This document shows positions 27,733 through 36,869 of a stretch of 64,000 bases of DNA, in pieces; position 1 is the first letter of the stretch, and each line of letters opens with the position of its first letter. Source of the stretch: Lachnospiraceae bacterium (GTDB lineage Bacteria; Bacillota_A; Clostridia; Lachnospirales; Lachnospiraceae); assembly GCA_021770615.1 (NCBI GenBank), contig JAETQR010000009.1:93509-157508 (forward strand), read 5' to 3'. The notes under the pieces were generated by a model. It saw only the letters and a program-made list of their open reading frames with translations. It was not told where the DNA came from and did no database searches. The translations under genes were made by a program, and so were the position numbers.

Positions 27733-27891
27733 GTGTGAAAAATCACACTGAAGTGCTGATTTTTCACACGGCTATTTGTTTCTGAGCAAAAACAAATAGC
27801 TTTGATGGCAGATGAGAAACTGCATACGCAGATTTCTCATAATTGCAAAAGCAATTATGTATCGCCATCTTCGCAACAAGTTGCTCAGAAA
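27733..27891. repeat. Nested multi-hairpin element before the histidine kinase gene
   Basis: The 159 bases hold a chain of stems. GTGTGAAAAATCA (27733-27745) pairs perfectly with 27757-27769. GCTATTTGTT (27771-27780) pairs with AACAAATAGC (27791-27800). TTTCTGAGCAA (27779-27789) pairs with TTGCTCAGAAA (27881-27891) and encloses GATGGC/GCCATC (27804-27809 and 27864-27869), which in turn encloses ATGAGAAA/TTTCTCAT and CATAATTGC/GCAATTATG. The right outer arm runs into the ATG of the kinase gene. It may be a MITE-like insertion or a structured leader. Confidence 0.8.
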
Positions 27892-29084
27892 TGAAGTGTA
27901 ATATGATATATACAGTTTTAGACAATATAATGATCATAATGCTTACGGGCGTAAGTATGTTCACCAGCAAAACTCCCGGGCTTTTTATAATAGCAGCGGG
28001 CTTGCTTATGGTACTCACAACTTATGGATCGTTTGATGAAGATAAGGGCAGGGTTTTCTTTGCTTTGGAATGTATCCTGATGACATTTTTTGCTGTGCTA
28101 TCTGGTGGAATTGCAGGGTTCATGGTTTTCTTTCTTCTTAAAGAGGGCAGGGAACCTATACGGATCATTTTGGGAGTGTGCTTGTTTTTGACCGCAGCAT
28201 GTATCATATATAACACTATGCCATTTGCAATGTGCATAGTGAAAACATTGTTTTTAGTAACTGCCTTTTTCTTTCTGACGCTCATCTATCATCTGGTGGA
28301 ATATATGGAGAAAAGAAAAAAGTGGGAAGATGAAAAGATCACAGCCTCAAATATCAGTGAAATGCACGAGAAGAGATTAAATGAGCAGCTTGTGAAACAA
28401 AATTTTTTGGCGGAGAAAAATGCGAGGCTGGTGGAGCGGGAAAATATCAGCAGAAATATTCATAATAGTGTGGGACATTCGATCACAGCTGCTATAATGA
28501 CCCTGGATGCCGCCGATGTGCTCTATGATGTGAGACCGGAAGAGGCCAGAAAGAGGATGAAGGATGCGAATGAGCGCATTCGTGGAAGCCTGGAATCGAT
28601 CAGAAGGGCGGTTTGCGTTTTAGATGAAGACAGCACAGAGATCCTGGCCGGTGATCTGAAATATGAGATGGAAAATGTGATAAATGAATTTGCAATGGAT
28701 ACGAATATCCGGGTGGATCAGAACTTTAGCCAGCTTATGGAAGATATAAAGATACCAAACGATCATGCTGTATTTCTTACGGGAGCATTGCAGGAGATGC
28801 TGACCAACGGCATGAAGCATGGGAACGCAAGTGAATTTGTGGTGATCCTTTTGGGAGATACTGCTCATGTAAGGCTGGAGGTATCGGACAATGGACATAG
28901 TGATTTTGATCTGCAAAATAGTAAGAGCAGGATTGAAACCGGATTTGGCATCCGCAAGATTATTTCTTATGCAGGAAAATGTGGCGGGAAAACAGAATTT
29001 GTCAATGAGAATGGATTTAAGGGAATGGTAGAACTGCCGATTGTGTGGGCAGAGTGGGTGATATCGAAAAACATGCAAAACTAA
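27891..29084 (+). CDS. Membrane sensor histidine kinase (HisKA_3 / NarL-class)
   Basis: A 397-residue kinase; ATG 27891 or 27903 could start it, neither with a strong ribosome site. The N-terminal half has about five membrane helices (residues about 5-145). A short coiled coil leads to the phospho-acceptor ERENISRNIHNSVGHSITAA, where His is in the HisKA_3 context. The ATPase domain shows GALQEMLTNGMKHGNASEF (N box), EVSDNG (G1) and ETGFGIRKI (G2). Such kinases pair with LuxR-type regulators; the expected partner downstream survives only as a 28-residue stub (see 29631). It may therefore be an orphan kinase. Confidence 0.88.
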   Translation: MKCNMIYTVLDNIMIIMLTGVSMFTSKTPGLFIIAAGLLMVLTTYGSFDEDKGRVFFALECILMTFFAVLSGGIAGFMVFFLLKEGREPIRIILGVCLFLTAACIIYNTMPFAMCIVKTLFLVTAFFFLTLIYHLVEYMEKRKKWEDEKITASNISEMHEKRLNEQLVKQNFLAEKNARLVERENISRNIHNSVGHSITAAIMTLDAADVLYDVRPEEARKRMKDANERIRGSLESIRRAVCVLDEDSTEILAGDLKYEMENVINEFAMDTNIRVDQNFSQLMEDIKIPNDHAVFLTGALQEMLTNGMKHGNASEFVVILLGDTAHVRLEVSDNGHSDFDLQNSKSRIETGFGIRKIISYAGKCGGKTEFVNENGFKGMVELPIVWAEWVISKNMQN

Positions 29085-29199
29085 TAGTTTTAGATGTTAA
29101 GAAATCACTTGTATCATTGGCAAATCTTTCGTATCACGGAATGCAGGGAAATGTTGAGATGGGATTGAAGGTGTTTGTATTGTAAATAAGGAGGATAAG

Positions 29200-29466
29200 G
29201 TGCAGTATATTAAAAATAGGGCATTTGATAACAAATACTATCAGGATATGATAGTTAATTATCTAAGAGAATTTGGAAAGGCAAATCGAGCAGCGATGCG
29301 TGATTTATTAATTGATAAGTTTCCGGATACGCTTTCGCCCAGTCAGAAAGATCGAAAAGCCTTAACTTTGCTTACGGCACTTAAAAGGAAGGGTATTATT
29401 ACTACAGACTCTGATAATAAAAAGATATCGAACTGGATTTTGGTTCATGATAATGAAAAAGAATAA
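29200..29466 (+). CDS. Winged-helix C-terminal fragment, AlbA_2 / ATP-binding regulator type
   Basis: An 88-residue frame from GTG 29200, which has a good AAGGAGG site. The sequence NRAFDNKYYQDMIVNYLREF, then GKANRAAMRDLLIDKFPDTL and LTALKRKGIITTD resembles the C-terminal winged-helix of Schlafen-like AlbA_2 ATP-binding proteins. The rest of such a protein (about 400 residues) is missing, so this is either a truncated gene with a fortuitous start or a small stand-alone wHTH protein. Confidence 0.5.
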   Translation: MQYIKNRAFDNKYYQDMIVNYLREFGKANRAAMRDLLIDKFPDTLSPSQKDRKALTLLTALKRKGIITTDSDNKKISNWILVHDNEKE

Positions 29467-29477
29467 TCCAGTGGGAG

Positions 29478-29509
29478 AATTGGTTTGAAATTGGTTTAAT
29501 AATTGGTTT
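29478..29509 (+). repeat. Three direct repeats AATTGGTTT at helical spacing
   Basis: AATTGGTTT occurs at 29478, 29489 and 29501, spaced 11 and 12 bases, with a further copy at 29586. The spacing of about one helical turn is what a protein-binding array would show, but low-complexity sequence is an alternative. Confidence 0.45.
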
Positions 29510-29630
29510 GATAATGGTAATGTGTAGTGTGAAAAAGCTTGTAATCAAGCTATTTGTGATATCAAACCAAAATGGAAAAGAAAAAAATTGGTTTGATGTT
29601 GCTTGGAAAATGGAAAGAATGGGGAATAAT

Positions 29631-30557
29631 ATGTATAAAGTATTACTGATAGATGATGAGAATCTTCTTTTGGATAGCCTGGAGACCATATTATCTTTGA
29701 ATGATATGGAAGTGGTTATGTCATCGGCCCGTGGATTTTCAGGGATGCAGCATGGAACGGTGATTAATCTTGAGATGGGTGGATGGTCTTATGTATTTAA
29801 TTCTGTTCAGGATATGCAAAAAGTATTTGAGCATCTGGGCATAGAGGGAGATTTTTCAAAGTGTAAAGATAGAAGTATGATCCTGAGTCAGAATTTCGCA
29901 AGGAATAAGGGAATCAGACTGGGGGATAAGATCAATCACAGCTTTGATAAAAATGTGGATGGTGAGTATACGGTAGATGCAATCATAGAGGATGAAAGTT
30001 TTTGTACGTTTTATGTTTATGAAGATGATGATTCTTTGGGGCGTCTCTATATTTATAGTGATACGATGGAAGGGAAGGAATTATACGATTATGTGAAAAA
30101 TCTGGCAGGAGACAGGAAGGTTCAGATTGCGGAGTCTGAAAGGAGTACTGTTTTGCCACAGTTTCATGTATTTTACGTTCTTTTTTATGTCGTTGATATC
30201 CTGATCGCAGTTGTTCTTGCGGTTACGATCAATTCGGTCGTTACAGGCCAGTATCTGAAAAGGACTTATGAATTTGGTATTTATAAAGCTCTTGGAAGGA
30301 GTAGAAAAGAAGTGAAGGTAAAGGTGGCGGCAGAGGTGTTATCTATGAATTTAGCCGCCTGTGTTATAGGTTTTGCAGCGATTTTCTTATTTACATATCT
30401 TATGAATGAACTGGTATATAAACAAAAGGGAATGTATTTATTATATTCATCGAAGATTGGCTTCGCCGGATTTATCATATGTGACATCCTGATCATACTT
30501 CCATTGATACTGTCCAAGGGAAGGCTTATGGGAAGGGCGGATGTTACGGAGTTTTGA
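29631..30557 (+). pseudogene. Response-regulator N-terminus fused to the C-terminal part of an FtsX-like permease
   Basis: ATG 29631 follows AATGGGGAATAAT. The first 28 residues (MYKVLLIDDENLLLDSLETI) are the start of a response-regulator receiver domain with the conserved acidic DD pair. At about MEVVMSSARGF the sequence changes to an ABC export permease of the FtsX/MacB type: an extracytoplasmic domain (about 30-190) and the last three membrane helices (FYVLFYVVDILIAVVLAVTI; then YEFGIYKALGRSRKEVKVKV and two more). The fusion is in frame. The receiver phosphorylation Asp and the permease's first helix are missing. A deletion between the kinase's partner regulator and a neighbouring ABC exporter gene explains it best. 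Confidence 0.75.
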
Positions 30558-30805
30558 GGGGTGCGTGGCTAAAAATTTAGTGCAGCAAATGAAAGAAAAA
30601 GTAGTGGGGGTCAAAAGCACCGTATATTAGAACGACGTTTTTAAGTTGATGTTTTTCCATGTTTTTTGATGTCACATTTTCATTGTTTTTTTCTATGTAT
30701 CATTATATATTATTATTAGACATATTAATATAGGATTTGTGCCTATGCACTGTTTGGCACAAATTCAGGAGTGCGTGGAAAGCAGTGCAGAAAACGAGGT
30801 GAAAG
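30558..30805 (+). promoter_or_regulatory. Upstream region of the GH8 gene with a palindromic site
   Basis: An AT-rich stretch with several T runs ends in ATTTGTGCC (30735-30743) and GGCACAAAT (30756-30764), a perfect 9-bp inverted repeat with a 12-base loop, placed 42 bases before the GH8 start. It could be an operator or a leader hairpin. No other gene is visible. Confidence 0.55.
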
Positions 30806-33800
30806 ATGACAAAAGCAAGACAAAAGAGTATCGTGTTGACCCTGTGTTTGTCTTTACTTGTTTCTCTGTTCCCGGGAAGTTCCCAGGCGGCAAAGAAAGT
30901 GGAAAAGATAAGGAAAGTGGAAATATTGACAACTGATTCGGGAGTACTGGTAATGAAGAAAAAAGAGCGGCTTAAACTGAAACTTGCCATTAATGGAACA
31001 TATTCAAAAAAGGCATGGGAAAAACTGACATTCCGCTCAAAGAAGAAAAAGATTGTCAGTACGGATAAGAAGGGGAAACTGACAGCAAAGAAAAAGGGAA
31101 CAGCTAAAATTATGGTTAAGGCAAAAAGGGGAAAGGCAAAGACAACATTAAAAGTCATTGTGGGAACAAAGATTCGGTCTGTCCGAATGAGTGCGGCCAC
31201 ACAAGATCTTCTGGTGGGTGACTCTGTGCAGCTCACTGCATCTGTCACACCTAAGAAAGCATCCTATCAAAAGCTTCGCTGGACGAGCAGTGATCGGGGT
31301 GTCGCAGTGGTGGAAAATGGAAAAGTAAATGCCATCTCTGAGGGAACAGCGACGATTACAGCAGCTGCACAGGATGGAACGAAAAAAAAGGCAGTGTGTC
31401 AGATCATTGTGGGGAAACCGGGAGGGAGACCGTCTGCTTCCGATGATCCATCAGGAATTCAAACACCGGCATCGTCAGCAACAGTGACAAACCAGCCGGC
31501 CATAGTTCCAACTGATAATCCCAGCGGAACACAGACGGAGAATCCGGGTACAGATTTGCCGGCTGATCCGACAGGCGATCCGGGTAGCAGACCGACGGCA
31601 GTTCCAACTGATAATCCCGGCGGAACACAGACGGAGAATCCGGGTACAGATTTGCCGGCTGATCCGACAGGCGATCCGGGCAGCAGACCGACGGCTGATC
31701 CGACAGGTGATCCGGGTGGTAGACCGACGGCAGTTCCAACAGTAGTTCCCGGTGCGACAGCAACTGTGAAACCGACAGCAGTTCCAACGAGGAAGCCGGA
31801 TCCGACGCCGACGCCGAAACCGGTCAGCCTGCTTGTGAAAGACTGCGATACTATGACAATAAGTGGACTTGCCGGTCCTATATCAAAGCCGTTTTCAGGA
31901 GTAGCATTGTATGCAAATGACGATGAAGTAAAGACTTCTTACCGCTTTGAGGGTACAAATAAAAAATACCGGATCATCGTAAAAGGGGCTTCCAATAATG
32001 ATACGGCGGCGGGAGTATCCCTGTATATTGGTGATAAGAAAAAGGGAGCGGTATCTTTTACCGGTACGCAGCTTCAGGAACAGGTGATCGACTTTAAGAT
32101 GCAGGATGACGAGACGGGAGAACTGGAGATTTTCTTTAAGCTGGAGACAGATAATGGAAGCAATGATACATACTTGAACAGTTTTGAGTTAATCCTTCTC
32201 GGTGATATCCCCGAACCTCCGGCAGCTCCAGTACCGGCAGGCGGGGCGGCATATAATAACAGCTACCGGAATCTGTTTATGGAACTTGGCCATACGGAGG
32301 AAGAGATTGATTCCAAGGTGGAAGAGGCATGGCAGAAATTCTTTTATGGGACAGAAGAGGAGCGGATATATTATCCGGTAGAGCCCGATATGGCATATAT
32401 TTATACTGCTGATACGAATGATGTGCGCTCGGAGGGTATGTCCTATGGCATGATGATCTGTGTGCAGATGGATAAGCAGGAGGAATTCAACCGGCTGTGG
32501 AAATGGGCTGTGACTTATATGCGGCACAAGGATGGTGAGCGAAAAGGGTATTTTGCATGGCAGTGCGGGACGGATGGAAGTAAGAAGGATAATAATCCGG
32601 CTTCGGATGGAGAGGAATATTTTGCGACTGCCTTATTCTTTGCTTCTGCCCGCTGGGGTGACGGAGAAGGTATTTATGACTACAGGGCACAGGCACAGGA
32701 AATACTGGACGACATGATGTCACGAACCGATAGTGGTGGCGGAGTGGTAAATATGTTTAATTCTACCCATAAAATGGTAGTGTTTGTTCCATATGGGAAT
32801 TCTGCATCGTTTACCGATCCATCTTATCATCTCCCGGCATTTTATGAAGTGTGGGCAGAGATGGCGGATAAGAATAATGAATTCTGGAGTCAGGCAGCAG
32901 AGGCAAGCCGTGCCTACTTTAAAAAGGCGACAAATGCCACGACCGGGCTTGGGCCGGATTATTCGGAATTTAACGGCGCACCGAAAAACGAGGGAAATCA
33001 CGGAGATTTCCGCTTTGATGCATGGCGCATCGCCGGTAACATTGCCTGTGACTATGCGTGGTGGGGCAAAGATGATTGGGCGACGACCTATGCTGACCGC
33101 ATACAGAGTTTCTTTGCGGGATACGGTGTGGAAGATTATGGGAATCAGTGGTCATTGGACGGAAAGATGCTGGATAAAGACCATTCACCAGGACTTGTAG
33201 CGATGAATGCAACGGCAGGACTTGCGGCAAGTAATAAGCAGGCATGGGCATTCCTGGAGAATTTCTGGAATATATCGCCGACGACCGGGACATACCGTTA
33301 TTATGACGGATGCCTGTATATGATGGGGCTGCTGCACTGCAGTGGGAAATTCCGCGCCTGGCTGCCGGATGGGACGCAACCTTCTATTAGTTCTACAATC
33401 ACAGCGGACAGCACTGAGTTTGACAAAGCGGAGACAAAACAGAGTCCGGTGAGAGTGACTATGACATTAAACGGCAATACGCTGACGCAGATATCCTGTG
33501 GTGGGGTTGTGTTGGTTCCGAACAAGGATTATACGGTAAGCGGCAGTATCGTTACGATTTCAAAAGAATATCTTGCCACTCTGAAAACAGGAACGGTTGC
33601 AATTTCCTTTGTATTTAGTGCGGGGAGAAAGGCAACACTAAACCTAAAGATCAAGGATACGACCCCGGGTACCGTGCCGGATCCATCCAGCCCTTTTGAG
33701 CAGATTGGGGCAGCATCGTTTACGGATTCCAATGCTGTGTCAGTGAAAGATGGAATTGTCACGTTTAACAGTACCGATTCATGGATTGCATTTGATCTTG

Positions 33801-34051
33801 ATTTTGGTACGGATTCGGATTCTGTGAAGGATGCAGTTGTATATGTCAAGGAGCCAGATAATGGCGGGACGGTATATGTTTGTATAGATAACGTATCGTC
33901 AAAGATAAGCGATATATATAATCTTGGGGGTGGAACGTGGAAGGAAGCAAGCGGTAATTGTTGGCCCAAACCATCTTCCGGAAAACGTAAAGTATTTGTA
34001 AAAGTGAACAAGGCCGGTATACAGATGCAATGGCTCAAGTTTACAAAGTAG
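30806..34051 (+). CDS. Secreted modular GH8 glycoside hydrolase
   Basis: A 1081-residue secreted polysaccharide-degrading enzyme; AACGAGGTGAAAG precedes ATG 30806. Residues 1-29 are a signal peptide (cleavage after SSQAA). Two Big_2-like Ig domains follow (about 33-117 and 122-202), then a Pro/Thr/Gly linker with a 32-residue tandem repeat (204-337), a carbohydrate-binding-like beta domain (about 340-470) and the GH8 catalytic domain (about 485-855). Catalytic Glu543 lies in VRSEGMSYGMM and Asp601 in PASDGEEYFATALF. An X2-like module (about 865-950, ending VSGSIVTISKEYL) and a C-terminal CBM-like domain follow. GH8 enzymes cut xylan, beta-glucan, cellulose or release xylose from oligoxylosides; which one cannot be decided. 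No sortase or SLH anchor is visible. Confidence 0.88.
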   Translation: MTKARQKSIVLTLCLSLLVSLFPGSSQAAKKVEKIRKVEILTTDSGVLVMKKKERLKLKLAINGTYSKKAWEKLTFRSKKKKIVSTDKKGKLTAKKKGTAKIMVKAKRGKAKTTLKVIVGTKIRSVRMSAATQDLLVGDSVQLTASVTPKKASYQKLRWTSSDRGVAVVENGKVNAISEGTATITAAAQDGTKKKAVCQIIVGKPGGRPSASDDPSGIQTPASSATVTNQPAIVPTDNPSGTQTENPGTDLPADPTGDPGSRPTAVPTDNPGGTQTENPGTDLPADPTGDPGSRPTADPTGDPGGRPTAVPTVVPGATATVKPTAVPTRKPDPTPTPKPVSLLVKDCDTMTISGLAGPISKPFSGVALYANDDEVKTSYRFEGTNKKYRIIVKGASNNDTAAGVSLYIGDKKKGAVSFTGTQLQEQVIDFKMQDDETGELEIFFKLETDNGSNDTYLNSFELILLGDIPEPPAAPVPAGGAAYNNSYRNLFMELGHTEEEIDSKVEEAWQKFFYGTEEERIYYPVEPDMAYIYTADTNDVRSEGMSYGMMICVQMDKQEEFNRLWKWAVTYMRHKDGERKGYFAWQCGTDGSKKDNNPASDGEEYFATALFFASARWGDGEGIYDYRAQAQEILDDMMSRTDSGGGVVNMFNSTHKMVVFVPYGNSASFTDPSYHLPAFYEVWAEMADKNNEFWSQAAEASRAYFKKATNATTGLGPDYSEFNGAPKNEGNHGDFRFDAWRIAGNIACDYAWWGKDDWATTYADRIQSFFAGYGVEDYGNQWSLDGKMLDKDHSPGLVAMNATAGLAASNKQAWAFLENFWNISPTTGTYRYYDGCLYMMGLLHCSGKFRAWLPDGTQPSISSTITADSTEFDKAETKQSPVRVTMTLNGNTLTQISCGGVVLVPNKDYTVSGSIVTISKEYLATLKTGTVAISFVFSAGRKATLNLKIKDTTPGTVPDPSSPFEQIGAASFTDSNAVSVKDGIVTFNSTDSWIAFDLDFGTDSDSVKDAVVYVKEPDNGGTVYVCIDNVSSKISDIYNLGGGTWKEASGNCWPKPSSGKRKVFVKVNKAGIQMQWLKFTK
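31505..31696 (+). repeat. Two tandem 96-bp repeats in the GH8 linker
   Basis: Bases 31505-31600 and 31601-31696 repeat almost identically and encode VPTDNPxGTQTENPGTDLPA followed by DPTGDPGSRPTA. A third partial unit (DPTGDPGGRPTAVPT) follows. Copy number is probably variable between strains. Confidence 0.85.
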
Positions 34052-34075
34052 TAGAAAGCGGAGGTGTTCTGCCGC

Positions 34076-36331
34076 ATGTTTGAAAATGGAAGAAAAACGA
34101 TAGGGATGTTCGTCTGCAAGGTAACTGAGTATTTTCAGCGGATAGTCTGTAAAGCAATGGCACAGCAGGCAGAGCAATACGATCATAATCTGATCATATT
34201 CTCTACTTTTGGCGAGTATGATAACAACAGGGAGTATATTACAGGGGAATGTAATATGTTAGAAATCCCCTGTTATGAGAAATTGGATGCGGTGATTCTG
34301 TTATTGGATACGTTTGATATACCAGGGATGGAAGAGCAGCTTTTGAATCGGCTCAAGGAGCGTATTACCTGTCCGGTCATCAGTATCCGCAAAAAACAGG
34401 AAGGCTGTATCAATATTCTCAGCCACGATAAAGAAGAAGTCAGTCGTATGGTGGAACATATGATTGATGTTCATCAGGCAAAAAAGATATATTATTTATC
34501 AGGTCCTGCCCATATGTATGATATTGTTTCCCGGGAGGAAGGCTTCCGGGAAACAGTTGTCCGGCGGGGGCTGGAGTTTGACGAGCGTTATATTTATCCG
34601 GGCAATCTCTGGTATGATGTAGGGGAGCGGGCAGTGGATTATTTTTTGTCTCTCTCGGAGACATTACCGGATGCAATCCTTTGTGCCAATGATTATATGG
34701 CAGTTTCTGTCTGTGAAGAATTAAGCAGACGGAATATCAGGGTACCTGAAGACATACGGGTCTCGGGTTTTGACGATGTGGCAGAGTCGAGGGAAATATA
34801 TCCGCAGATAACGACAGTACAGGTGAGGCCGGAGGATTTTGCTGCCCGTGCGATGGAGGTGATCCGGCAGTATGAACAGGGCGAAGAGCTGTTAGAAGTA
34901 TACTGGGTCGGTTCACAAAACCAGTACAGGAGTTCTTGCGGCTGTGGATCATCCGATGGAAATCTTGTTACGGTATTCCGTCAGTTATTGGAAAATAACC
35001 GCCGTCTGATCCATTTGGGTAAACAAAATACATTTATGGTATTTCGTATGGAGAGCATTACTCAGTATGAAGAATTGCCGGATTTGATCGGAAGGTTTAT
35101 AGAGGGCAACGAGGGTATTCAGAATTTCTTTGTCTGCCTGAACGAAGGAGACCGGTATGAAAATCAGAGAGATGAGGGGAATCCATTTACAGATGACATG
35201 CTATTGGCAATCCATGCGCATTATAATGATGCACATGTGATCGAGGTGGATATGCCAAAGGAAGTCTTTGACCGATGCCAGCTTTTGCCCATATCCTGTC
35301 AAAAAGATGTTCCGCAGATTTACTATGTCAATCCCATTCATTACAAAGAGCATTGTTTTGGGTATGCTCTGATTGCTTTTAAACATCATCAGTTCTGTGA
35401 ATGCGGAGATTTTTACCAGTCTTTTATTGTAAATCTGAGCAGTGTATTGCAGACGATCTGGCTGCAAGAGCATATTAAGCAGTTAAATGAGGCAAAGTTC
35501 CATTTGATGCGATATGAGAGAGAAACGGATATCTACAATAAATATGGTTTTATGGAAGTGATGTCAGAATGGCTGGGAAGTGCTTATGAAAAAAAGTATT
35601 CTCTGGCCGTTCTCTGTGTAAAAATAATCAATCTGCAGCAACTCATGGAGTGCTATGGCTGGTTGGAAAAGGATGTCGTCGTGGCTGGTGTCGTAACGGC
35701 GATTCGAAAAGTAATTGCCGGACAAAGTGAAAATATAATTGGGCGTATTGGGGAAAATGAGCTTTATATCGTAGGGAGAAATCAGACCAAAGAAGAGCTG
35801 AGGGAGACTGAGAGGCAGATTATAGTGGCGGTCAACCAAATGAATCTGGAGTGGGATAAGGATTATCTGGTAGAAATCATCACTGGGGGCCAGGTACAGA
35901 AAATGAAAGAACTACTTGGTGTGGAAGAATGTCTCCGCCGGGTTCAGGTAAAGATGAACCAGCAGTTCTTAGCCCCAAATAATACGAGGAAATACAGCAA
36001 TGAGGCCGTGCAGTTTATCCGGCACAATTATTACCGAAATCTGAGTGCACAGGAGATTGCCGATAATATTGGCATCACAAGGGGATATCTGTCTTCCTGT
36101 TTCAAAGAGGTCTTTCAGTTGTCTGTGCAGGAATACATCATAGAATATCGAATGAAAAAGGCGAGAGAGATGCTGCTGAATTCAGATTTGAAAATAAAAG
36201 AAGTTGCTTTTCATACAGGATATCAAGATGAGTTGTATTTCTCAAAAGTGTTTAAAAAGAAGTATGGTGTGTCCCCGAGGGTATTCCGTCAGGGATACGA
36301 TCCAGTTAAGGAAAAATCGACACTGCCGTGA
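34076..36331 (+). CDS. Three-domain regulator: periplasmic-binding-like sensor, degenerate GGDEF-like domain, AraC DNA-binding domain
   Basis: A 751-residue cytoplasmic regulator. GGAGG (34060-34064) lies 11 bases before ATG 34076. Residues 1-285 resemble the LacI-family sugar sensor domain (AVDYFLSLSETLPDAILCAN; RRNIRVPEDIRVSGFDD). A middle region (about 290-475) is of unknown type. Residues about 480-635 resemble a GGDEF domain (ETDIYNKYGFMEVM), but the active-site loop reads GRIGENELYIV in place of GG(D/E)EF, so cyclase activity is unlikely. Residues 640-745 are an AraC double HTH (LSAQEIADNIGITRGYLSSC; IKEVAFHTGYQDELYFSKVF). Lying 24 bases behind the GH8 gene, it probably controls that gene in response to a sugar. 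Confidence 0.85.
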   Translation: MFENGRKTIGMFVCKVTEYFQRIVCKAMAQQAEQYDHNLIIFSTFGEYDNNREYITGECNMLEIPCYEKLDAVILLLDTFDIPGMEEQLLNRLKERITCPVISIRKKQEGCINILSHDKEEVSRMVEHMIDVHQAKKIYYLSGPAHMYDIVSREEGFRETVVRRGLEFDERYIYPGNLWYDVGERAVDYFLSLSETLPDAILCANDYMAVSVCEELSRRNIRVPEDIRVSGFDDVAESREIYPQITTVQVRPEDFAARAMEVIRQYEQGEELLEVYWVGSQNQYRSSCGCGSSDGNLVTVFRQLLENNRRLIHLGKQNTFMVFRMESITQYEELPDLIGRFIEGNEGIQNFFVCLNEGDRYENQRDEGNPFTDDMLLAIHAHYNDAHVIEVDMPKEVFDRCQLLPISCQKDVPQIYYVNPIHYKEHCFGYALIAFKHHQFCECGDFYQSFIVNLSSVLQTIWLQEHIKQLNEAKFHLMRYERETDIYNKYGFMEVMSEWLGSAYEKKYSLAVLCVKIINLQQLMECYGWLEKDVVVAGVVTAIRKVIAGQSENIIGRIGENELYIVGRNQTKEELRETERQIIVAVNQMNLEWDKDYLVEIITGGQVQKMKELLGVEECLRRVQVKMNQQFLAPNNTRKYSNEAVQFIRHNYYRNLSAQEIADNIGITRGYLSSCFKEVFQLSVQEYIIEYRMKKAREMLLNSDLKIKEVAFHTGYQDELYFSKVFKKKYGVSPRVFRQGYDPVKEKSTLP

Positions 36332-36334
36332 ACA

Positions 36335-36721
36335 TCACAAAAAAATGACGATCACCAGGCTTCCATTTTTATTTTCGAGTCTGCCGGTCAGCTGTTCCTG
36401 TTCCAGCCATTTTAAATGTTCGCTGTCCGTATAGATTTTGGGTTTTGTATAGGTGATGTCGTCCTCGCCTTCTGCATTATTTTCAATAAACAGGCTACAG
36501 GGCCTGTTTCTATTGTCGTGTCCTCTTAACATATAACGCGCAGATAGTGTTATATGTCCTTCTCTGCTTATAAGCTGGGTGTCGACACCGCCATTTAAAA
36601 TTGTTCCGTTAAAAAATTCTCCGGTACAAAAGCCATCAAATAAAAGCATCTGGACAGTGGTGTCTTCTGATATGACCTTATTGCTTCCCGTAATATTGAT
36701 ATGAATTCTGAAAATTTCCAT
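36335..36721 (-). CDS. DUF3237 family protein
   Basis: A 128-residue DUF3237 protein. The diagnostic pieces are MLLFDGFCTGEFFNGTIL, NGGVDTQ, LSARYMLRGHDN and PCSLFIENNAEGE. The family forms a small beta-barrel and its function is not established. The gene converges with the regulator gene, with three bases between the stops. Confidence 0.85.
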   Translation of the reverse strand: MEIFRIHINITGSNKVISEDTTVQMLLFDGFCTGEFFNGTILNGGVDTQLISREGHITLSARYMLRGHDNRNRPCSLFIENNAEGEDDITYTKPKIYTDSEHLKWLEQEQLTGRLENKNGSLVIVIFL

Positions 36722-36833
36722 GCTTGTCCCTGTCTATAATGATAGTTTAACGTTATTTTATAACTATAACGTATCTGTCTGGAAAAAGCAAATCATGGTT
36801 AAAAAATGCACATGACTAAGTGAATAAAAAAAC

Positions 36834-36862
36834 TTGACAAAAGTATGTTCCTGCAATAAAAT
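36834..36862 (+). promoter_or_regulatory. Promoter of the T-box-like leader
   Basis: A perfect TTGACA (36834-36839) and TAAAAT (36857-36862) with a 17-base spacer, directly upstream of the leader. Confidence 0.8.
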
Positions 36863-36869
36863 ATAACAA

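Noticed and set aside
27843..27890. Upstream extension of the kinase gene (MQKQLCIAIF...)
   Set aside because: It would be encoded by the hairpin element and lacks a ribosome site; the ATG at 27891 or 27903 is more credible.
31404..31787. Minus-strand frame within the GH8 linker
   Set aside because: Its repetitive translation is only the complement of the tandem repeat.
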